DNA of 64,000 nucleotides from Leclercia sp. S52 (GCF_039727615.1 NZ_CP152474.1:1116001-1180000); one strand, 5' to 3'. Counted from the first letter of the stretch, positions 28,939 through 38,978 are shown. Program-made: numbers and translations. The notes: a model not told the origin generated them from the letters alone.

Positions 28939-30009
28939 TCAACGACTCAGCCACCCGGCAACGTCCTCAAACGTCCCGCGATAAACAATCTTCTCCGCCT
29001 TCTTCTCCAGTTGGTAACGGTACATCGGGTCGTAATAGTCATTGAGCAGCGGCGCAAGCCAGGCGAAATGCGCCTCGGTGCTGCCGGTGCGCTGCTGTTC
29101 AACGAGCGCGTTATCCAGCAGGGCGGTAAATTCGGCAAAACGCTGTAACCCCAGCCGACGGCGGATGGCAAACAGGCCGTGGTGCAGGTACTCGCCGTAC
29201 TCCAGCCAGCCCGCCTCTTCGCCACGCGCGGCGCGGAAGGCCTGCCACATCTGCTCGAAATACTCTTCCCGCAGACGCTCCAGGCGTACCTCAAAGGGAT
29301 CCTCAACTACCGCAATCGGCGACTGCACCATGCGATCGCGCAGGCACTCCGGCAGATGGTTGGAGCCAATCATCCTTCCTTCATCTTCCAGCACCCAGCG
29401 CGCGGCGTCCTTTTTCAGCAGCTCCACCGCGAGATGATTTTCAAAGCTGGCCTGCGAAAGCTGCGGCGTCAGCGTGCGGCCAAACGACGAGCCGCGATGG
29501 TGCGCCAGCCCTTCAAGATCGATTCCGTCAGGACGGGCCTTCACCAGCAGCGTTTTGCCGCTGCCGGTACAGCCGCCAATCAGCACGGTCGGCTTTTGCA
29601 CCTGCTCAACGGTGATCTGCATCGCCGCCTGACGCAGCGCCTTATAACCGCCGCGGATCAGCGGATAATTTACGCCTGCCTCTTTCAGCCACGCCTGCAC
29701 GATATGCGAGCGCTGCCCGCCCCGGGCGCAGCAAATATAACCCTGGGGTTGCGCGAGGCAGGCGGTGCGCCAGGCCTCCATGCGCTGGTCGCGCGTCTCG
29801 CCGCTCACCAGACGATGGCCGAGCGCGAGCGCTGCCTCCGGCCCCTGGCGTTTATAGCAGGTGCCCACGGCGGCGCGTTCGTCGTCATTCATTAATGGCA
29901 GGTTGATTGCCGCAGGCATGGCGCCCTGGGCAAATTCCACAGGGGCGCGCACGTCGATTATCGGCGTGTCGGCAGCAAGTATGGCGCGGTAGTCCGTCCC
30001 ATCGTTCAT
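28939..30009 (-). CDS. selU: tRNA 2-selenouridine synthase SelU (YbbB)
   Basis: Converts 2-thiouridine to 2-selenouridine at the wobble base of certain tRNAs, using selenophosphate. 356 residues (E. coli 364). The N-terminal rhodanese domain has [20 protein letters not shown] and the catalytic-loop Cys in CCARGGQRS (C94, with an extra Cys at 93). The C-terminal P-loop domain has GGCTGSGKT at 145-153. The start is the ATG at 30009. Function depends on selD elsewhere. Confidence 0.94.
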   Translation of the reverse strand: MNDGTDYRAILAADTPIIDVRAPVEFAQGAMPAAINLPLMNDDERAAVGTCYKRQGPEAALALGHRLVSGETRDQRMEAWRTACLAQPQGYICCARGGQRSHIVQAWLKEAGVNYPLIRGGYKALRQAAMQITVEQVQKPTVLIGGCTGSGKTLLVKARPDGIDLEGLAHHRGSSFGRTLTPQLSQASFENHLAVELLKKDAARWVLEDEGRMIGSNHLPECLRDRMVQSPIAVVEDPFEVRLERLREEYFEQMWQAFRAARGEEAGWLEYGEYLHHGLFAIRRRLGLQRFAEFTALLDNALVEQQRTGSTEAHFAWLAPLLNDYYDPMYRYQLEKKAEKIVYRGTFEDVAGWLSR

Positions 30010-30083
30010 AAGGATCCCTCAAAACAGCGATGGGCAGGATTTTACGCCGGGGAAGGGGAAGATCAACTCCCCGGCGGTATGAC

Positions 30084-31151
30084 TTAGCTCAGGGTTGCCT
30101 GCGCCCAGGCGATGCCGCTGGCGTACTCAGGCGGCAGCAGGGGCACAATGGCTTCGAGCGTGGCGCTCAGGCGGGGGATATCGCTGTCATTCAGGTTCAG
30201 GTGGCCGACCTTGCGCCCCGGACGAACCTCTTTGTCGTACCAGTGCAGATGCACCAGCGGTAGTTTCAGCCAGTCATAGTTCAGATCGGTGCCGATCAGG
30301 TTGATCATCACCGACGGGCTGTTGACCACCGGCTGCGGCAGCGGTAATCCGGTAATAGCGCGCAGGTGCAGTTCAAACTGGCTGATGGAGGCACCGTTTT
30401 GCGTCCAGTGGCCGCTGTTGTGCACGCGCGGGGCCAGCTCGTTGATCAGCAGACCATCCGGGGTGACAAAGCACTCCATCGCCATCACGCCGACGTAGCC
30501 CAGTTCCTGCATAATGGCCGAGAGCATGCCTTCGGCCTGCGCCTGCTGAGCGGCATTGGCCTGCGGGAAGACCACGCTGGTGCGCAGAATGCCGTCCTGA
30601 TGCAGGTTGTGGGTCAGGGGATAAAAGACGGTGCTGCCGTCGTGGGCGCGGGCGCCCACCAGCGACACTTCACCGCTGAAGTTAATGCCCTGCTCAACGA
30701 TGCACTCGCCGTAGCACTCGTCCGGCAGCTGGTCGGTTTCACCGGCGCGCAGACGCCACTGGCCGCGTCCGTCATAGCCGCCGACGCGGCGCTTGACGAT
30801 CGCCAGCTCGCCCAGGGTGGCAAACACGCCGGACCACTGGCCTTTCTCCGTCAGCAGCTGCCACGGGGCGGTGGCGAGGTGCAGATCGTCGAAGAGCTGT
30901 TTCTGCGTCAAACGGTCGGCGATGATCGGGAAGACGTCGCGGTTAACGAAGGCGTTATGACGCGCCAGCTCGCGGGTGAGGGCAGTTTCCGGCCAGCGCT
31001 CAATCTCTGCGGTAATGACGCTTTGCTGGAAGGGCACGGCTTCGGGTTCATCGTCCAGCCCGACCGGCCAGACGGCGATCCCCAGCGGTTCACCAGCCTG
31101 ACGCAGCATGCGGCCTAACTGGCCGTTACCGAGGACGCAAACCTGTTTCAT
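30084..31151 (-). CDS. purK: N5-carboxyaminoimidazole ribonucleotide synthase PurK
   Basis: Purine synthesis: ATP + AIR + bicarbonate to N5-CAIR, the substrate of PurE. 355 residues, an ATP-grasp enzyme with an N-terminal Rossmann-like part ([13 protein letters not shown]), a flexible loop [13 protein letters not shown], and metal/ATP residues in [20 protein letters not shown]. The start overlaps the purE stop (ATGA at 31148-31151), so the two form a coupled operon. Confidence 0.97.
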   Translation of the reverse strand: MKQVCVLGNGQLGRMLRQAGEPLGIAVWPVGLDDEPEAVPFQQSVITAEIERWPETALTRELARHNAFVNRDVFPIIADRLTQKQLFDDLHLATAPWQLLTEKGQWSGVFATLGELAIVKRRVGGYDGRGQWRLRAGETDQLPDECYGECIVEQGINFSGEVSLVGARAHDGSTVFYPLTHNLHQDGILRTSVVFPQANAAQQAQAEGMLSAIMQELGYVGVMAMECFVTPDGLLINELAPRVHNSGHWTQNGASISQFELHLRAITGLPLPQPVVNSPSVMINLIGTDLNYDWLKLPLVHLHWYDKEVRPGRKVGHLNLNDSDIPRLSATLEAIVPLLPPEYASGIAWAQATLS

Positions 31152-31657
31152 GCCGCACCTCGCGGGTCCGGGTTCTCCAGCACCTCGTCGGTCTGGGCGT
31201 TACGCCACGCGACCAGGCGCTGATGCAGTTCTTTATCGTGCGTTGCGAGGATCTGTGCGGCCAGCAGGGCGGCGTTAGCAGCACCCGCTTTCCCAATCGC
31301 CAGCGTCCCGACCGGAATGCCGCGCGGCATCTGCACGATGGAGTAGAGGCTGTCGACGCCGCTCAGGGCGGCGCTTTGGACCGGGACGCCGAGCACCGGC
31401 ACCAGGGTTTTGGCGGCAATCATGCCGGGCAGATGTGCGGCCCCGCCGGCACCGGCAATAATCACCTGATAGCCGTTCTCTTCCGCGCCTTCGGCGAAGC
31501 TGAACAGTTTATCGGGGGTGCGGTGTGCGGAGACCACTTCAACGTGGTGAGGAACATTCAGGATGTCAAAGATTTCGGCGGCGAACTGCATGGTAGCCCA
31601 GTCGCTTTTGGACCCCATCACGATGGCGACACGCGCCGGATTATTGCTGGAAGACAT
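31148..31657 (-). CDS. purE: N5-CAIR mutase PurE
   Basis: Converts N5-CAIR to CAIR. The start is the ATG at 31657 ([20 protein letters not shown]), giving 169 residues as in E. coli; the 35-codon upstream extension would cross the PurR operator. The substrate loop [18 protein letters not shown] (His) and the C-terminal signature [13 protein letters not shown] are present. First gene of purEK. Confidence 0.98.
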   Translation of the reverse strand: MSSSNNPARVAIVMGSKSDWATMQFAAEIFDILNVPHHVEVVSAHRTPDKLFSFAEGAEENGYQVIIAGAGGAAHLPGMIAAKTLVPVLGVPVQSAALSGVDSLYSIVQMPRGIPVGTLAIGKAGAANAALLAAQILATHDKELHQRLVAWRNAQTDEVLENPDPRGAA

Positions 31658-31728
31658 GCGTCTTAAAACTCCTGTGGTGCACAACTCTCGGCTTTTGAGG
31701 TGACAGAGAATAGCACGATCTACAGGCA

Positions 31729-31744
31729 AGGAAAACGGTTGCGC
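31729..31744 (-). promoter_or_regulatory. PurR operator of purEK
   Basis: Minus-strand GCGCAACCGTTTTCCT closely follows the PurR consensus ACGCAAACGTTTGCGT and differs from the E. coli purE operator by one base. It lies 72 bases upstream of the purE start. Purine-dependent repression of purEK is expected. Confidence 0.88.
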
Positions 31745-31785
31745 GGCTAAAACTTCCGCCAAAGGCTGCCACCTGCTGCAACGAA

Positions 31786-31809
31786 AAAGACCGCCTTTCG
31801 GCGGTCTTT
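31786..31809 (-). terminator. Strong intrinsic terminator downstream of the 62-residue gene
   Basis: A perfect 10-bp stem AAAGACCGCC/GGCGGTCTTT with loop TTTC. Being symmetrical, it works on both strands; on the minus strand it ends the small gene at 31831-32019 and insulates purEK. Confidence 0.93.
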
Positions 31810-31830
31810 AACAGGATTTCTGAACCCTTA

Positions 31831-32019
31831 TTACAGGAGATTGCCTGCGGTCAGGTTCTCTTTGTCGAAGGCATGGTTCACATCAATATGATTCTGATGC
31901 ATTGCCGTGTCCATATTCGAGCCCGCCTCCGGGGTGGAGACGTGATGCGCTGCAGCCATTGCGCCAGATGACAGTGAGGTGGCCAGCAGCAGGGCGCTGA
32001 CGATGCTGATATTTTTCAT
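31831..32019 (-). CDS. Small exported protein of 62 residues
   Basis: Unrecognised small secreted protein. I prefer the ATG at 32019 (MKNISIVSALLLATSLSSGA) because AAGGA lies 7 bases before it; an upstream ATG at 32037 has a poorer site. The signal peptide ends GAMAA; the mature part is about 40 residues and His/Asn/Asp-rich (HHVSTPEAGSNMDTAMHQNH), so metal binding is conceivable but unproven. It lies downstream of, and in the same direction as, the BhsA-like gene, with its own terminator. Confidence 0.7.
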   Translation of the reverse strand: MKNISIVSALLLATSLSSGAMAAAHHVSTPEAGSNMDTAMHQNHIDVNHAFDKENLTAGNLL

Positions 32020-32089
32020 TCTCTTTTCCTTCTTCATCGTATTGTCGCTGACGCTGGTCTCTTATCTGGCGGCACGGCAATCAGTAAAA

Positions 32090-32299
32090 TTATTTAGTCA
32101 GTTCAGCGGTCATGTGCACGCGGTTGTCAAACTGAGCGCTGGTGATTTTGTACGCTGCGCCTTCTTTAGCGGCCTGAGCGGCAATTTTGGCTTCCGCACG
32201 GTCCAGGGTTGAGGCGGTGGCGCTGACGCTCTGAGCGAAAGAACCGAAAGAGATCAGAGAAAGAGCGGCAACTGCAACGAAAGTTTTGATGGATTTCAT
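32090..32299 (-). CDS. YdgH/BhsA/McbA-like (DUF1471) small periplasmic protein
   Basis: 69 residues from the ATG at 32299 (MKSIKTFVAVAALSLISFGS); the longer frame to 32362 is unsupported. The signal peptide ends SFA before QSVSATAS. The mature part is one DUF1471 domain: LDRAEAKIAAQAAKEGAAYK then ITSAQFDNRVHMTAELTK. E. coli relatives (BhsA, McbA, YbiJ) respond to stress and affect biofilm. Which paralogue this is cannot be told from sequence alone. Confidence 0.85.
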   Translation of the reverse strand: MKSIKTFVAVAALSLISFGSFAQSVSATASTLDRAEAKIAAQAAKEGAAYKITSAQFDNRVHMTAELTK

Positions 32300-32441
32300 G
32301 GTCGTATTCCTTAAGCTGTTTTGTTTGGAGTAGGGCGTTGTTGCCCTGATGTGAGTAATCATAGGCCGACCGAAGTGTGATTAAAATCAAAACAATTTGC
32401 GGAAATAGTTCAAAAAAACTGAATGAATTTCAGGCGGGGGT

Positions 32442-33164
32442 TCAGAACGGGAAAGCGATCAGCTCCACGCCTTCGGGCGTGACCTTGATCATCGAGCCTT
32501 CGCTATGCCAGGCCCCTAACACCACGCGGTGGGCGGGCTCATTGTTGACGGTCAGATCGTGCACGTCCGGGCGGTGGGTATGGCCGTGGAGCAGCCACTG
32601 CACCTGATGTTTTTCCATCACGCTGATGACGGCCTGCGGATTGACGTCCATGATGGTCATCGATTTGCTGCTGTTGGCGGCTTTGCTGCCGGCGCGCATC
32701 TTCGCCGCAATGCGGCTGCGGATAAACAGCGGCAGGGCGAGAAACAGGGTCTGGATCCAGGGTGTGTGCACTTTGGCGCGAAACGCCAGATAACCGGTAT
32801 CGTCGGTGCAGAGCGTGTCGCCATGCATAATCAGTACGCGGCGGCCGTACAGATCGAGGACGGTCTCTTCCGCCAGCAGGGTCATGCCGCTTTCACGGGC
32901 AAAACGCTTGCCGATCAGAAAGTCGCGGTTGCCGTGGATAAAGAAGCAGGGAACGCCAGAATTAACCAGCGCTTTAAGCGCACGCGCTATCTCGCGGTGC
33001 AGCGGGTTGGGATCGTCGTCGCCAATCCAGGCTTCGAACAGATCCCCGAGGATGTAAAGCGCATCGGCGTGCCGGGCTTCACCCTGTAAAAAACGCAGAA
33101 AACCGGCGGTGATCGCCGGTTCTTCTGTTTGCAGATGCAGATCTGCAATAAAGAGTGTCGCCAC
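32442..33164 (-). CDS. lpxH: UDP-2,3-diacylglucosamine hydrolase LpxH
   Basis: Lipid A synthesis: cleaves UDP-2,3-diacylglucosamine to lipid X and UMP at the inner-membrane surface. 240 residues, the E. coli length. The calcineurin-like metallophosphatase motifs are in order: [44 protein letters not shown] and [12 protein letters not shown]. It lies two bases downstream of the ppiB stop on the same strand, so the two are probably one transcript. Confidence 0.97.
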   Translation of the reverse strand: MATLFIADLHLQTEEPAITAGFLRFLQGEARHADALYILGDLFEAWIGDDDPNPLHREIARALKALVNSGVPCFFIHGNRDFLIGKRFARESGMTLLAEETVLDLYGRRVLIMHGDTLCTDDTGYLAFRAKVHTPWIQTLFLALPLFIRSRIAAKMRAGSKAANSSKSMTIMDVNPQAVISVMEKHQVQWLLHGHTHRPDVHDLTVNNEPAHRVVLGAWHSEGSMIKVTPEGVELIAFPF

Positions 33165-33167
33165 GAA

Positions 33168-33662
33168 TTATTCGCTGACGGTCACGCTTGTGATCACTAC
33201 GTCTTCTTTTGGAACGTCCTGGTGCATACCGCTGCGGCCGGTAGAAACGGCTTTGATCTTATCAACGACGTCCATACCTTCAACCACTTCTGCGAACACG
33301 CAGTAGCCCCAACCCTGCAGGCTTTCGCCGGAGAAGTTCAGGAAGTCGTTGTCAGCCACGTTGATGAAGAACTGCGCGGTGGCAGAGTGTGGCGCCTGAG
33401 TACGGGCCATTGCCAGCGTACCGCGGGTGTTTTTCAGACCGTTGTTGGCTTCGTTTTTGATCGCGTCTTTGGTCTCTTTCTGGTTCATACCAGGTTCAAA
33501 ACCGCCGCCCTGGATCATAAAGCCGTTGATCACACGGTGGAAAATGGTGTTGTTGTAGAAACCTTCGCGGCAGTAGTCCAGGAAGTTTTTAACTGTTTCA
33601 GGCGCTTTGTCATCAAAGGTTTTGATTACGATATCGCCATGATTAGTGTGGAAAGTAACCAT
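33168..33662 (-). CDS. ppiB: Cytoplasmic peptidyl-prolyl isomerase B (cyclophilin)
   Basis: Cis-trans prolyl isomerase. 164 residues, no signal peptide. Cyclophilin hallmarks: [19 protein letters not shown] (Arg, Phe, Met, Gln of the active site), [17 protein letters not shown] and [15 protein letters not shown]. Divergent from cysS, as in E. coli, and followed by lpxH. Confidence 0.97.
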   Translation of the reverse strand: MVTFHTNHGDIVIKTFDDKAPETVKNFLDYCREGFYNNTIFHRVINGFMIQGGGFEPGMNQKETKDAIKNEANNGLKNTRGTLAMARTQAPHSATAQFFINVADNDFLNFSGESLQGWGYCVFAEVVEGMDVVDKIKAVSTGRSGMHQDVPKEDVVITSVTVSE

Positions 33663-33833
33663 TTTTGCATCCTGTTCCGTTATAGTGGTGCTTCGACCCC
33701 GTGAGGGGCCACAATAAGCGCCTGTTATAGCATAACCTCACGGCGCGATCACCTTGCATTGTGCGCCGCTTCGCGTTTGAATTAGTGTAGAATATGCCGT
33801 TTTCGTCCACACACGTCTCACATGGAATCTTCG

Positions 33834-35219
33834 ATGTTAAAAATCTTCAACACACTGACGCGCCAAAAAGAGGAATTCAAACCTATTCATGCCGGGGAAG
33901 TCGGCATGTACGTGTGTGGTATTACCGTTTACGATCTCTGTCATATCGGCCATGGCCGTACCTTTGTCGCGTTTGACGTGGTGTCACGCTATCTGCGTTT
34001 CCTCGGGTACAAGCTTAAGTATGTACGCAATATCACCGATATCGACGACAAAATTATCAAGCGCGCTAACGAGAACGGTGAAAACTTCGTCGCGTTAGTC
34101 GACCGCATGATCGCCGAAATGCACAAGGATTTTGACGCGCTGAATATCCTGCGCCCGGACCTTGAACCGCGTGCGACGCACCATATTCCTGAGATCATTG
34201 AGATCACCGAACAGCTGATTGCCAAAGGTCACGCCTACGTGGCGGACAACGGCGACGTGATGTTCGACGTCCCGACCGACCCGCACTACGGTCAGCTCTC
34301 CCGTCAGGACCTGGATCAGCTCCAGGCCGGGGCCCGCGTTGATGTGGTTGATGTGAAGCGTAACCCGATGGACTTCGTGCTGTGGAAGATGTCCAAAGAG
34401 GGCGAGCCGAGCTGGCCATCGCCGTGGGGTGCGGGCCGTCCAGGCTGGCACATCGAATGTTCGGCCATGAACTGCAAACAGCTGGGTAACCACTTCGATA
34501 TTCACGGCGGCGGTTCCGATCTGATGTTCCCGCACCATGAAAACGAAATCGCCCAGTCCACCTGCGCCCACGATGGCGAGTATGTGAACTACTGGATGCA
34601 CTCCGGGATGGTGATGATTGACCGCGAGAAGATGTCAAAATCGCTGGGCAACTTCTTTACCGTGCGCGACGTGCTGAAGTATTACGATGCTGAAACCATC
34701 CGCTACTTCCTGATGTCCGGCCACTATCGCAGCCAGCTGAACTACAGCGAAGAGAACCTCAAGCAGGCGCGTTCCGCCCTGGAGCGTCTGTACACCGCGC
34801 TGCGCGGGACCGATACCTCCGTGGCGGCAGCCGGTGGCGAGGCGTTCGAAGCCCGCTTTATCGAGGCGATGAACGACGACTTCAACACCCCGGAAGCCTA
34901 CTCGGCGCTGTTTGATATGGCCCGTGAAGTGAACCGTCTGAAAGGCGAAGATGCACATGCGGCTAACGCGCTGGCCTCCCATATGCGTAAGCTGGCCGGC
35001 GTGCTTGGCCTGCTGGAGCAGGCGCCGGAAGTGTTCCTGCAGAGCGGTGCGCAGACGGATGATGGTGAAGTGGCGGAGATTGAAGCCTTGATCAAAGCCC
35101 GTCTGGAAGCCCGTCAGGCAAAAGACTGGGCCGCAGCGGATGCCGCGCGTAACCGTCTCACCGAGATGGGGATCATTCTGGAAGATGGCCCGCAGGGCAC
35201 CACCTGGCGCCGTAAATAA
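33834..35219 (+). CDS. cysS: Cysteinyl-tRNA synthetase
   Basis: Class I aminoacyl-tRNA synthetase. The ATG at 33834 ([20 protein letters not shown]) gives 461 residues, the E. coli length; the 4-codon extension is not needed. The HIGH motif appears as CHIGHGRTF, zinc ligands include the Cys in YVCGITVYD and [10 protein letters not shown], with [15 protein letters not shown], and the KMSKS loop is [12 protein letters not shown]. The C-terminal anticodon-binding domain ends QGTTWRRK. Confidence 0.98.
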   Translation: MLKIFNTLTRQKEEFKPIHAGEVGMYVCGITVYDLCHIGHGRTFVAFDVVSRYLRFLGYKLKYVRNITDIDDKIIKRANENGENFVALVDRMIAEMHKDFDALNILRPDLEPRATHHIPEIIEITEQLIAKGHAYVADNGDVMFDVPTDPHYGQLSRQDLDQLQAGARVDVVDVKRNPMDFVLWKMSKEGEPSWPSPWGAGRPGWHIECSAMNCKQLGNHFDIHGGGSDLMFPHHENEIAQSTCAHDGEYVNYWMHSGMVMIDREKMSKSLGNFFTVRDVLKYYDAETIRYFLMSGHYRSQLNYSEENLKQARSALERLYTALRGTDTSVAAAGGEAFEARFIEAMNDDFNTPEAYSALFDMAREVNRLKGEDAHAANALASHMRKLAGVLGLLEQAPEVFLQSGAQTDDGEVAEIEALIKARLEARQAKDWAAADAARNRLTEMGIILEDGPQGTTWRRK

Positions 35220-35300
35220 CCCCTCACCCTAACCCTCTCCCCATAGGGGAGAGGGAATAGAACGTAGGCCGGGTAAGCGCAGCGCCACCCGGCTTTTTTT
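35220..35300. repeat. Composite BIME between cysS and ybcI
   Basis: One CCCTCACCCTAACCCTCTCC unit is followed by a GTAGGCCGGGTAAGCGCAGC unit and its CACCCGGC partner with seven Ts. Two repeat families lie side by side between convergent genes and can provide the cysS terminator. Confidence 0.78.
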
Positions 35301-35820
35301 ACCTCCGCCGCCACCATAACAACCCCATCAGCACTACCCCCGGCAACCACACCCACAGCAGCTCCGACAGAATCACCTGATGCCCGTACGGCGTGGTGTA
35401 GCGCGACAGCGCAAAAGGTGCGACCTTGATCACCTGCCAGGGCGCAAAAAAGCGTTCATCCGACCACGGCCATAGCCAGCCGACCCCTTTCCCGCCTGTC
35501 GTCACCGAGTCCAGCAGGCTGTGCGACAGCAGCGACACCGTTAAAAACAGCCAGCAGCGCACCAGCCCGGCCCTGAACCATCGTCGCCCCGCTAATACGC
35601 AGAGTAACGGCACCACAAAGGCAAACAGCAGGGAGTGGGTAAAGCCGCGATGGCCAAAAATATTGCCGTAGGCGACGCCAAACTTAAACGACAGCACGTC
35701 GGCATCCGGCAGCATGGCGAGGACAATCCCGGTGAACAGCAGGCGAGGGGGAATAACCCGGGTGCCCAGCCCTAAGCCCAGGCAGAGAGGCACCGCGGCG
35801 TGGGTAATGATGGTTGGCAT
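35299..35820 (-). CDS. ybcI: Inner-membrane protein YbcI (DUF457, metal-dependent hydrolase-like)
   Basis: 173 residues from the ATG at 35820 (MPTIITHAAVPLCLGLGLGT), the E. coli length. Four or five membrane helices. The His/Asp pattern of the YdjM/DUF457 family is present: ITHAAVPL, MLPDADVLSF, FGHRGFTHSLLFA and LLSHSLLDSVTTGG. The precise reaction is unknown. The stop lies in the repeat at 35220-35300. Confidence 0.92.
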   Translation of the reverse strand: MPTIITHAAVPLCLGLGLGTRVIPPRLLFTGIVLAMLPDADVLSFKFGVAYGNIFGHRGFTHSLLFAFVVPLLCVLAGRRWFRAGLVRCWLFLTVSLLSHSLLDSVTTGGKGVGWLWPWSDERFFAPWQVIKVAPFALSRYTTPYGHQVILSELLWVWLPGVVLMGLLWWRRR

Positions 35821-35892
35821 AACGATCATCCATGGCAAATCATGGAAATATAGCAGAGCACGGCTAAACGCAGTGCCGGGCGTAAATCTGAA

Positions 35893-36909
35893 TTATGCCG
35901 ATTCCCGGGCGATCAGCTGCCCCGACAGGGTAATGCGCTGGGTTTGCAGCTCAGGCTCTTTCAGCTTGCGGATCATCAGCCCCGCCGCCTGACGTCCCGT
36001 CTCTTCGCTGGCGGAGGAGACATAGGTAAAGGATGGAGAGGTGAGATTGACGTGCAGCATATCCTCAAACCCCACCAGCGCCACCTGCTGGGTGAGAAAC
36101 ACATCTTTCCCCACCGTGCGCCCGACATGATGAATACCGGAGATCGAGCCGAGCATCGCGTCCGGGGAGTGGCAGAGCAGGGCGGTAATAGTATTGTTCT
36201 TCTCCAGCAGCTGCCGGGTTGCGTAACTCACCGCCTGGGTATCGTCGCTGCAGGCCGGAGCGGATTCGTCGCGGAACACCAGCCCGTTTTGCGTCATCGC
36301 ACTGCGAAAACCGAGCAGGCGCTGCTCGCGGATCAGATCCCCTTCCGTGCCGCCGATATAGGCAATATTTCGGTGTCCGCGCTCAATCAGATAGCGGGTC
36401 GCCAGATGCGCCGCCTGGCGGTTGTCACGCATCACCAGATTGCAGGTCTCATCCAGCAGCGACTGCGACACCGCAACCAGCGGCAGCGGACACTGACGGA
36501 TCAACGCCGGGAGAGTGGCATGGCGGGTGTTAGAGGCCAGATAGATCACCCCGGCGACGCCCTGCTGCTTAAAGGAGAGCAGACAGCGCTCGAGGTGCTC
36601 GCCGTCGTTCAGCGGCTGGCCGAGAAACACCATAAAACCCTGTTTCTCCAGCTCCTGGACGATACTCGCCATCACCTTGATGGAAAAGCTGTCGCTGAAA
36701 TCACGCAGGATCAGACCGATCAGATTGGAGGTGTTGGCGCGAAGGTTGGCGGCGGCCACGTTATGCACGTAACCCAGGGCGGTGATGGCGGCGTGGACTT
36801 TTTCGATCGTCGCCTCGGAGATCTTTCCTTTCTGACGCAGGACCAGCGAGACGGTGGAGACGGAGACCCCTGCCTCTCTGGCGACATCAATGATGCTGAC
36901 CTTCTTCAC
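35893..36909 (-). CDS. LacI/GalR-family repressor, MalI-like
   Basis: Transcription regulator, 338 residues. The HTH is VSIIDVAREAGVSVSTVSLV with hinge helix NVAAANLRANTSN, followed by a periplasmic-binding-like effector domain (LIGLILRDFSDSFSIKVMAS, HLATRYLIERGHRNIAYIGG, VALVGFEDMLHV). It resembles MalI of E. coli, which represses malX. The gene lies 74 bases downstream of a PTS permease on the same strand, so it probably controls that permease through the palindromes at 38527-38553. The inducer is unknown. Neither gene is at this place in K-12, which has ybcI next to ybcJ. Confidence 0.88.
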   Translation of the reverse strand: MKKVSIIDVAREAGVSVSTVSLVLRQKGKISEATIEKVHAAITALGYVHNVAAANLRANTSNLIGLILRDFSDSFSIKVMASIVQELEKQGFMVFLGQPLNDGEHLERCLLSFKQQGVAGVIYLASNTRHATLPALIRQCPLPLVAVSQSLLDETCNLVMRDNRQAAHLATRYLIERGHRNIAYIGGTEGDLIREQRLLGFRSAMTQNGLVFRDESAPACSDDTQAVSYATRQLLEKNNTITALLCHSPDAMLGSISGIHHVGRTVGKDVFLTQQVALVGFEDMLHVNLTSPSFTYVSSASEETGRQAAGLMIRKLKEPELQTQRITLSGQLIARESA

Positions 36910-36983
36910 ATCTTCTCCCTGAAATGCCTGATAAAACCACGTCTCCCGTAAGAGTACAGGAGACGTGTCGGTCAGGCAGCTTA

Positions 36984-38483
36984 TTATTTACCGATCATGG
37001 TGGACATCGTCTGGGCGATAAACTGCGCCCGGGCGCCAAAGATAACCTGAATGCCGGAGTCACCGACGAAGACCACGCCGCGTGCGCCGAGGCCGTTCAG
37101 ACCGTCTTTATCCACCATCTCGCTTTTCGCTACTTCCAGACGCAGACGGGTGATGCAGGAGCCGACGGAGTCGATGTTCTGCGCGCCGCCCAGCAGGCCG
37201 ATAATTTCGGTGGCGATTTCGCTATCCGTTTTGTCATTCGCATTGGCGGTGACTTCAGTACGGCCCGGCGTTTTCACGTCGAAACGACGGATCACGAAGC
37301 GGAAGGTGAAGTAGTAGATCAGCGCCATCGGGATACCGATGATAATGGCGTTGAGGAAGTTGGTCTGGTAGCCGTTAAACGACGGTAGGATCCCGAATGA
37401 CAGGTAGTCGATAAAGCCCGCGGAGAAGGATTTGGCGATATGCGCATGCATCAGGTACATGGTCATGTACGCCAGGCCCGCCATGATGGCGTTAAAGACG
37501 TAGAGGATCGGCGCCACGAAGATAAAGGTGAACTCTACCGGCTCGGTGATCCCGGTCAGGAAGCAGGTCAGTGCCGCAGAGAACAGAATACCGGCAGCGA
37601 TCTTTTTGTTCCTGGTGTGGGCTTCGTGATACATCGCCAGACAGGCCGCAGGCAGTGCGAACAGCATCAGCGGGAATTCGCCCTGCATGAACTTACCGGC
37701 GTTCTGATAGGTGTCGCTGCTGAAGGATTTGGTGCCTTCTTCCAGCATCTTGAACCAGATGGTCTGGTCGCCGTGGATCACCTGACCCGCCTGGGTGGTG
37801 TAATCCCCGAACGAGTACCAGAAAGACGGATACCAGATGTGGTGCAGACCCAGCGGGATCAGCGCACGTTCCACCAGACCAAAGATAAAGGTTGATGCCG
37901 CCTGGTTATCACCGTTAACCACCACCGACAGGGCGTCGATACCGGCCTGGATGTGTTGCCAGATGTACGGCAGCAGCAGGCCCATCACGAAGGACAGGAA
38001 CGCCGTGGCAATGGCGACAAAACGCTTACCGGAGAAGAAGCCGAGAAATTCCGGCAGCTGCATGGTGTGGAAGCGGTTGTAACACCATGCGGCGAGAATA
38101 CCGCACAGCAGGCCGCCAAAGACGCCCATCTGCAGCGTCGGAATGCCCACCACCATGGCGTATTTCCCGCCCTGGGAGGCCATCTCCGGCGTAATGCCGA
38201 GCACGGTGCCGATGGTGATGTTGGTGACAAACACCGCCACCGCTGCCGACAGCGCGGCGATCCCGGATTCGGATGCCAGGCCGACGGCCGAGCCGATGGC
38301 AAACAGCATCGGCAGGTTATCAAAAATGACGCCGCCCGCGTTCATCATCAGCGGCAGGTGGAACTTATCCCCGAAGGCCAACAGCAGGCCCGCAGCAGGA
38401 AGCAGTGAGATCGGCAGCATTAAGGCGCGACCAATCATCGATAATTTCGACAGCGATTTAACAAAACCTGATATCAGACCCAT
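36984..38483 (-). CDS. PTS EIICB permease of the glucose/maltose (MalX-like) family
   Basis: Sugar uptake with phosphorylation, inner membrane. 499 residues. The EIIC domain (about 1-385, ten helices) holds RALMLPISLLPAAGLLLAFG and the substrate-region TGITEPVEFTFIFVAP with its catalytic Glu. The C-terminal EIIB domain (about 415-499) has the phosphorylated Cys in DSVGSCITRLRLEV. No EIIA domain is attached, so it would use a cytosolic EIIA such as Crr. The ATG at 38483 has GGGGGAAATCAG upstream. The sugar is not deducible; glucose, maltose or an alpha-glucoside is likely. Confidence 0.88.
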   Translation of the reverse strand: MGLISGFVKSLSKLSMIGRALMLPISLLPAAGLLLAFGDKFHLPLMMNAGGVIFDNLPMLFAIGSAVGLASESGIAALSAAVAVFVTNITIGTVLGITPEMASQGGKYAMVVGIPTLQMGVFGGLLCGILAAWCYNRFHTMQLPEFLGFFSGKRFVAIATAFLSFVMGLLLPYIWQHIQAGIDALSVVVNGDNQAASTFIFGLVERALIPLGLHHIWYPSFWYSFGDYTTQAGQVIHGDQTIWFKMLEEGTKSFSSDTYQNAGKFMQGEFPLMLFALPAACLAMYHEAHTRNKKIAAGILFSAALTCFLTGITEPVEFTFIFVAPILYVFNAIMAGLAYMTMYLMHAHIAKSFSAGFIDYLSFGILPSFNGYQTNFLNAIIIGIPMALIYYFTFRFVIRRFDVKTPGRTEVTANANDKTDSEIATEIIGLLGGAQNIDSVGSCITRLRLEVAKSEMVDKDGLNGLGARGVVFVGDSGIQVIFGARAQFIAQTMSTMIGK

Positions 38484-38526
38484 TCTGATTTCCCCCGAGT
38501 GCGCTCTGTGAGCGCTGTTATAGTGA

Positions 38527-38553
38527 GTAGAACGTTTTAGTAGAACGTTCTAC
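38527..38553 (-). promoter_or_regulatory. Tandem operator-like palindromes upstream of the PTS gene
   Basis: A perfect 14-bp palindrome GTAGAACGTTCTAC at 38540-38553 is preceded by an imperfect copy GTAGAACGTTTTAG at 38527-38540, 13 bp apart. The central CG with A/T-rich flanks fits LacI-family operators (MalI sites have AAAACGTTTT). It sits 44-70 bases before the PTS start and is probably bound by the adjacent MalI-like repressor. Confidence 0.75.
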
Positions 38554-38677
38554 TTATCGTGATGAAAGCCTGAAATTCGCGCAACTTAATTTTCACATTT
38601 CAACAGATGAAATAGTGATTATTTGAAGTTGATCGATAATTAACCGTGATAGGTGTGGGGGATTTTAGAAAAGCATT

Positions 38678-38755
38678 GCCGGGTGGCGGCTGCGCCTTAC
38701 CCGGCCTACAGGCAGAGCCCGTATGTAGGCCCGGCAAGCGAAGCGCCGCCGGGCA
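38678..38755. repeat. BIME between the PTS gene region and ybcJ
   Basis: Two opposed REP units (GCCGGGTGGCGGCTGCGCCT ... CCCGGCCTAC and GTAGGCCCGGCAAGCGAAGC ... GCCGGGC) end just before the ybcJ stop. Confidence 0.8.
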
Positions 38756-38764
38756 TCAGACGAC

Positions 38765-38977
38765 TCAGGCAACGACGGTGACGCTCTGACCTTCAAAACT
38801 CACGGTCTGACCGGCAACAATCTTGCAGCGCTTGCGGGTTTCCACCACGCCATCCACCTTGACCAGACCGTCAGCAATGACGATCTTGGCCTGGGCGCCG
38901 CTCTCGCTCCAGCCTTCGAGCTTCAGCAGATCGCACAGTTCAACGTGCGGGTGTTTACCTAATGAAAAAGTGGCCAT
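38765..38977 (-). CDS. ybcJ: S4-like RNA-binding protein YbcJ
   Basis: 70-residue S4-type RNA-binding protein (HVELCDLLKLEGWSESGAQA, IVIADGLVKVDGVVETRKRC), predicted to bind structured RNA. Its ATG is one base after the folD stop on the same strand, as in E. coli, so folD-ybcJ is an operon. Confidence 0.95.
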   Translation of the reverse strand: MATFSLGKHPHVELCDLLKLEGWSESGAQAKIVIADGLVKVDGVVETRKRCKIVAGQTVSFEGQSVTVVA

Positions 38978-38978
38978 C

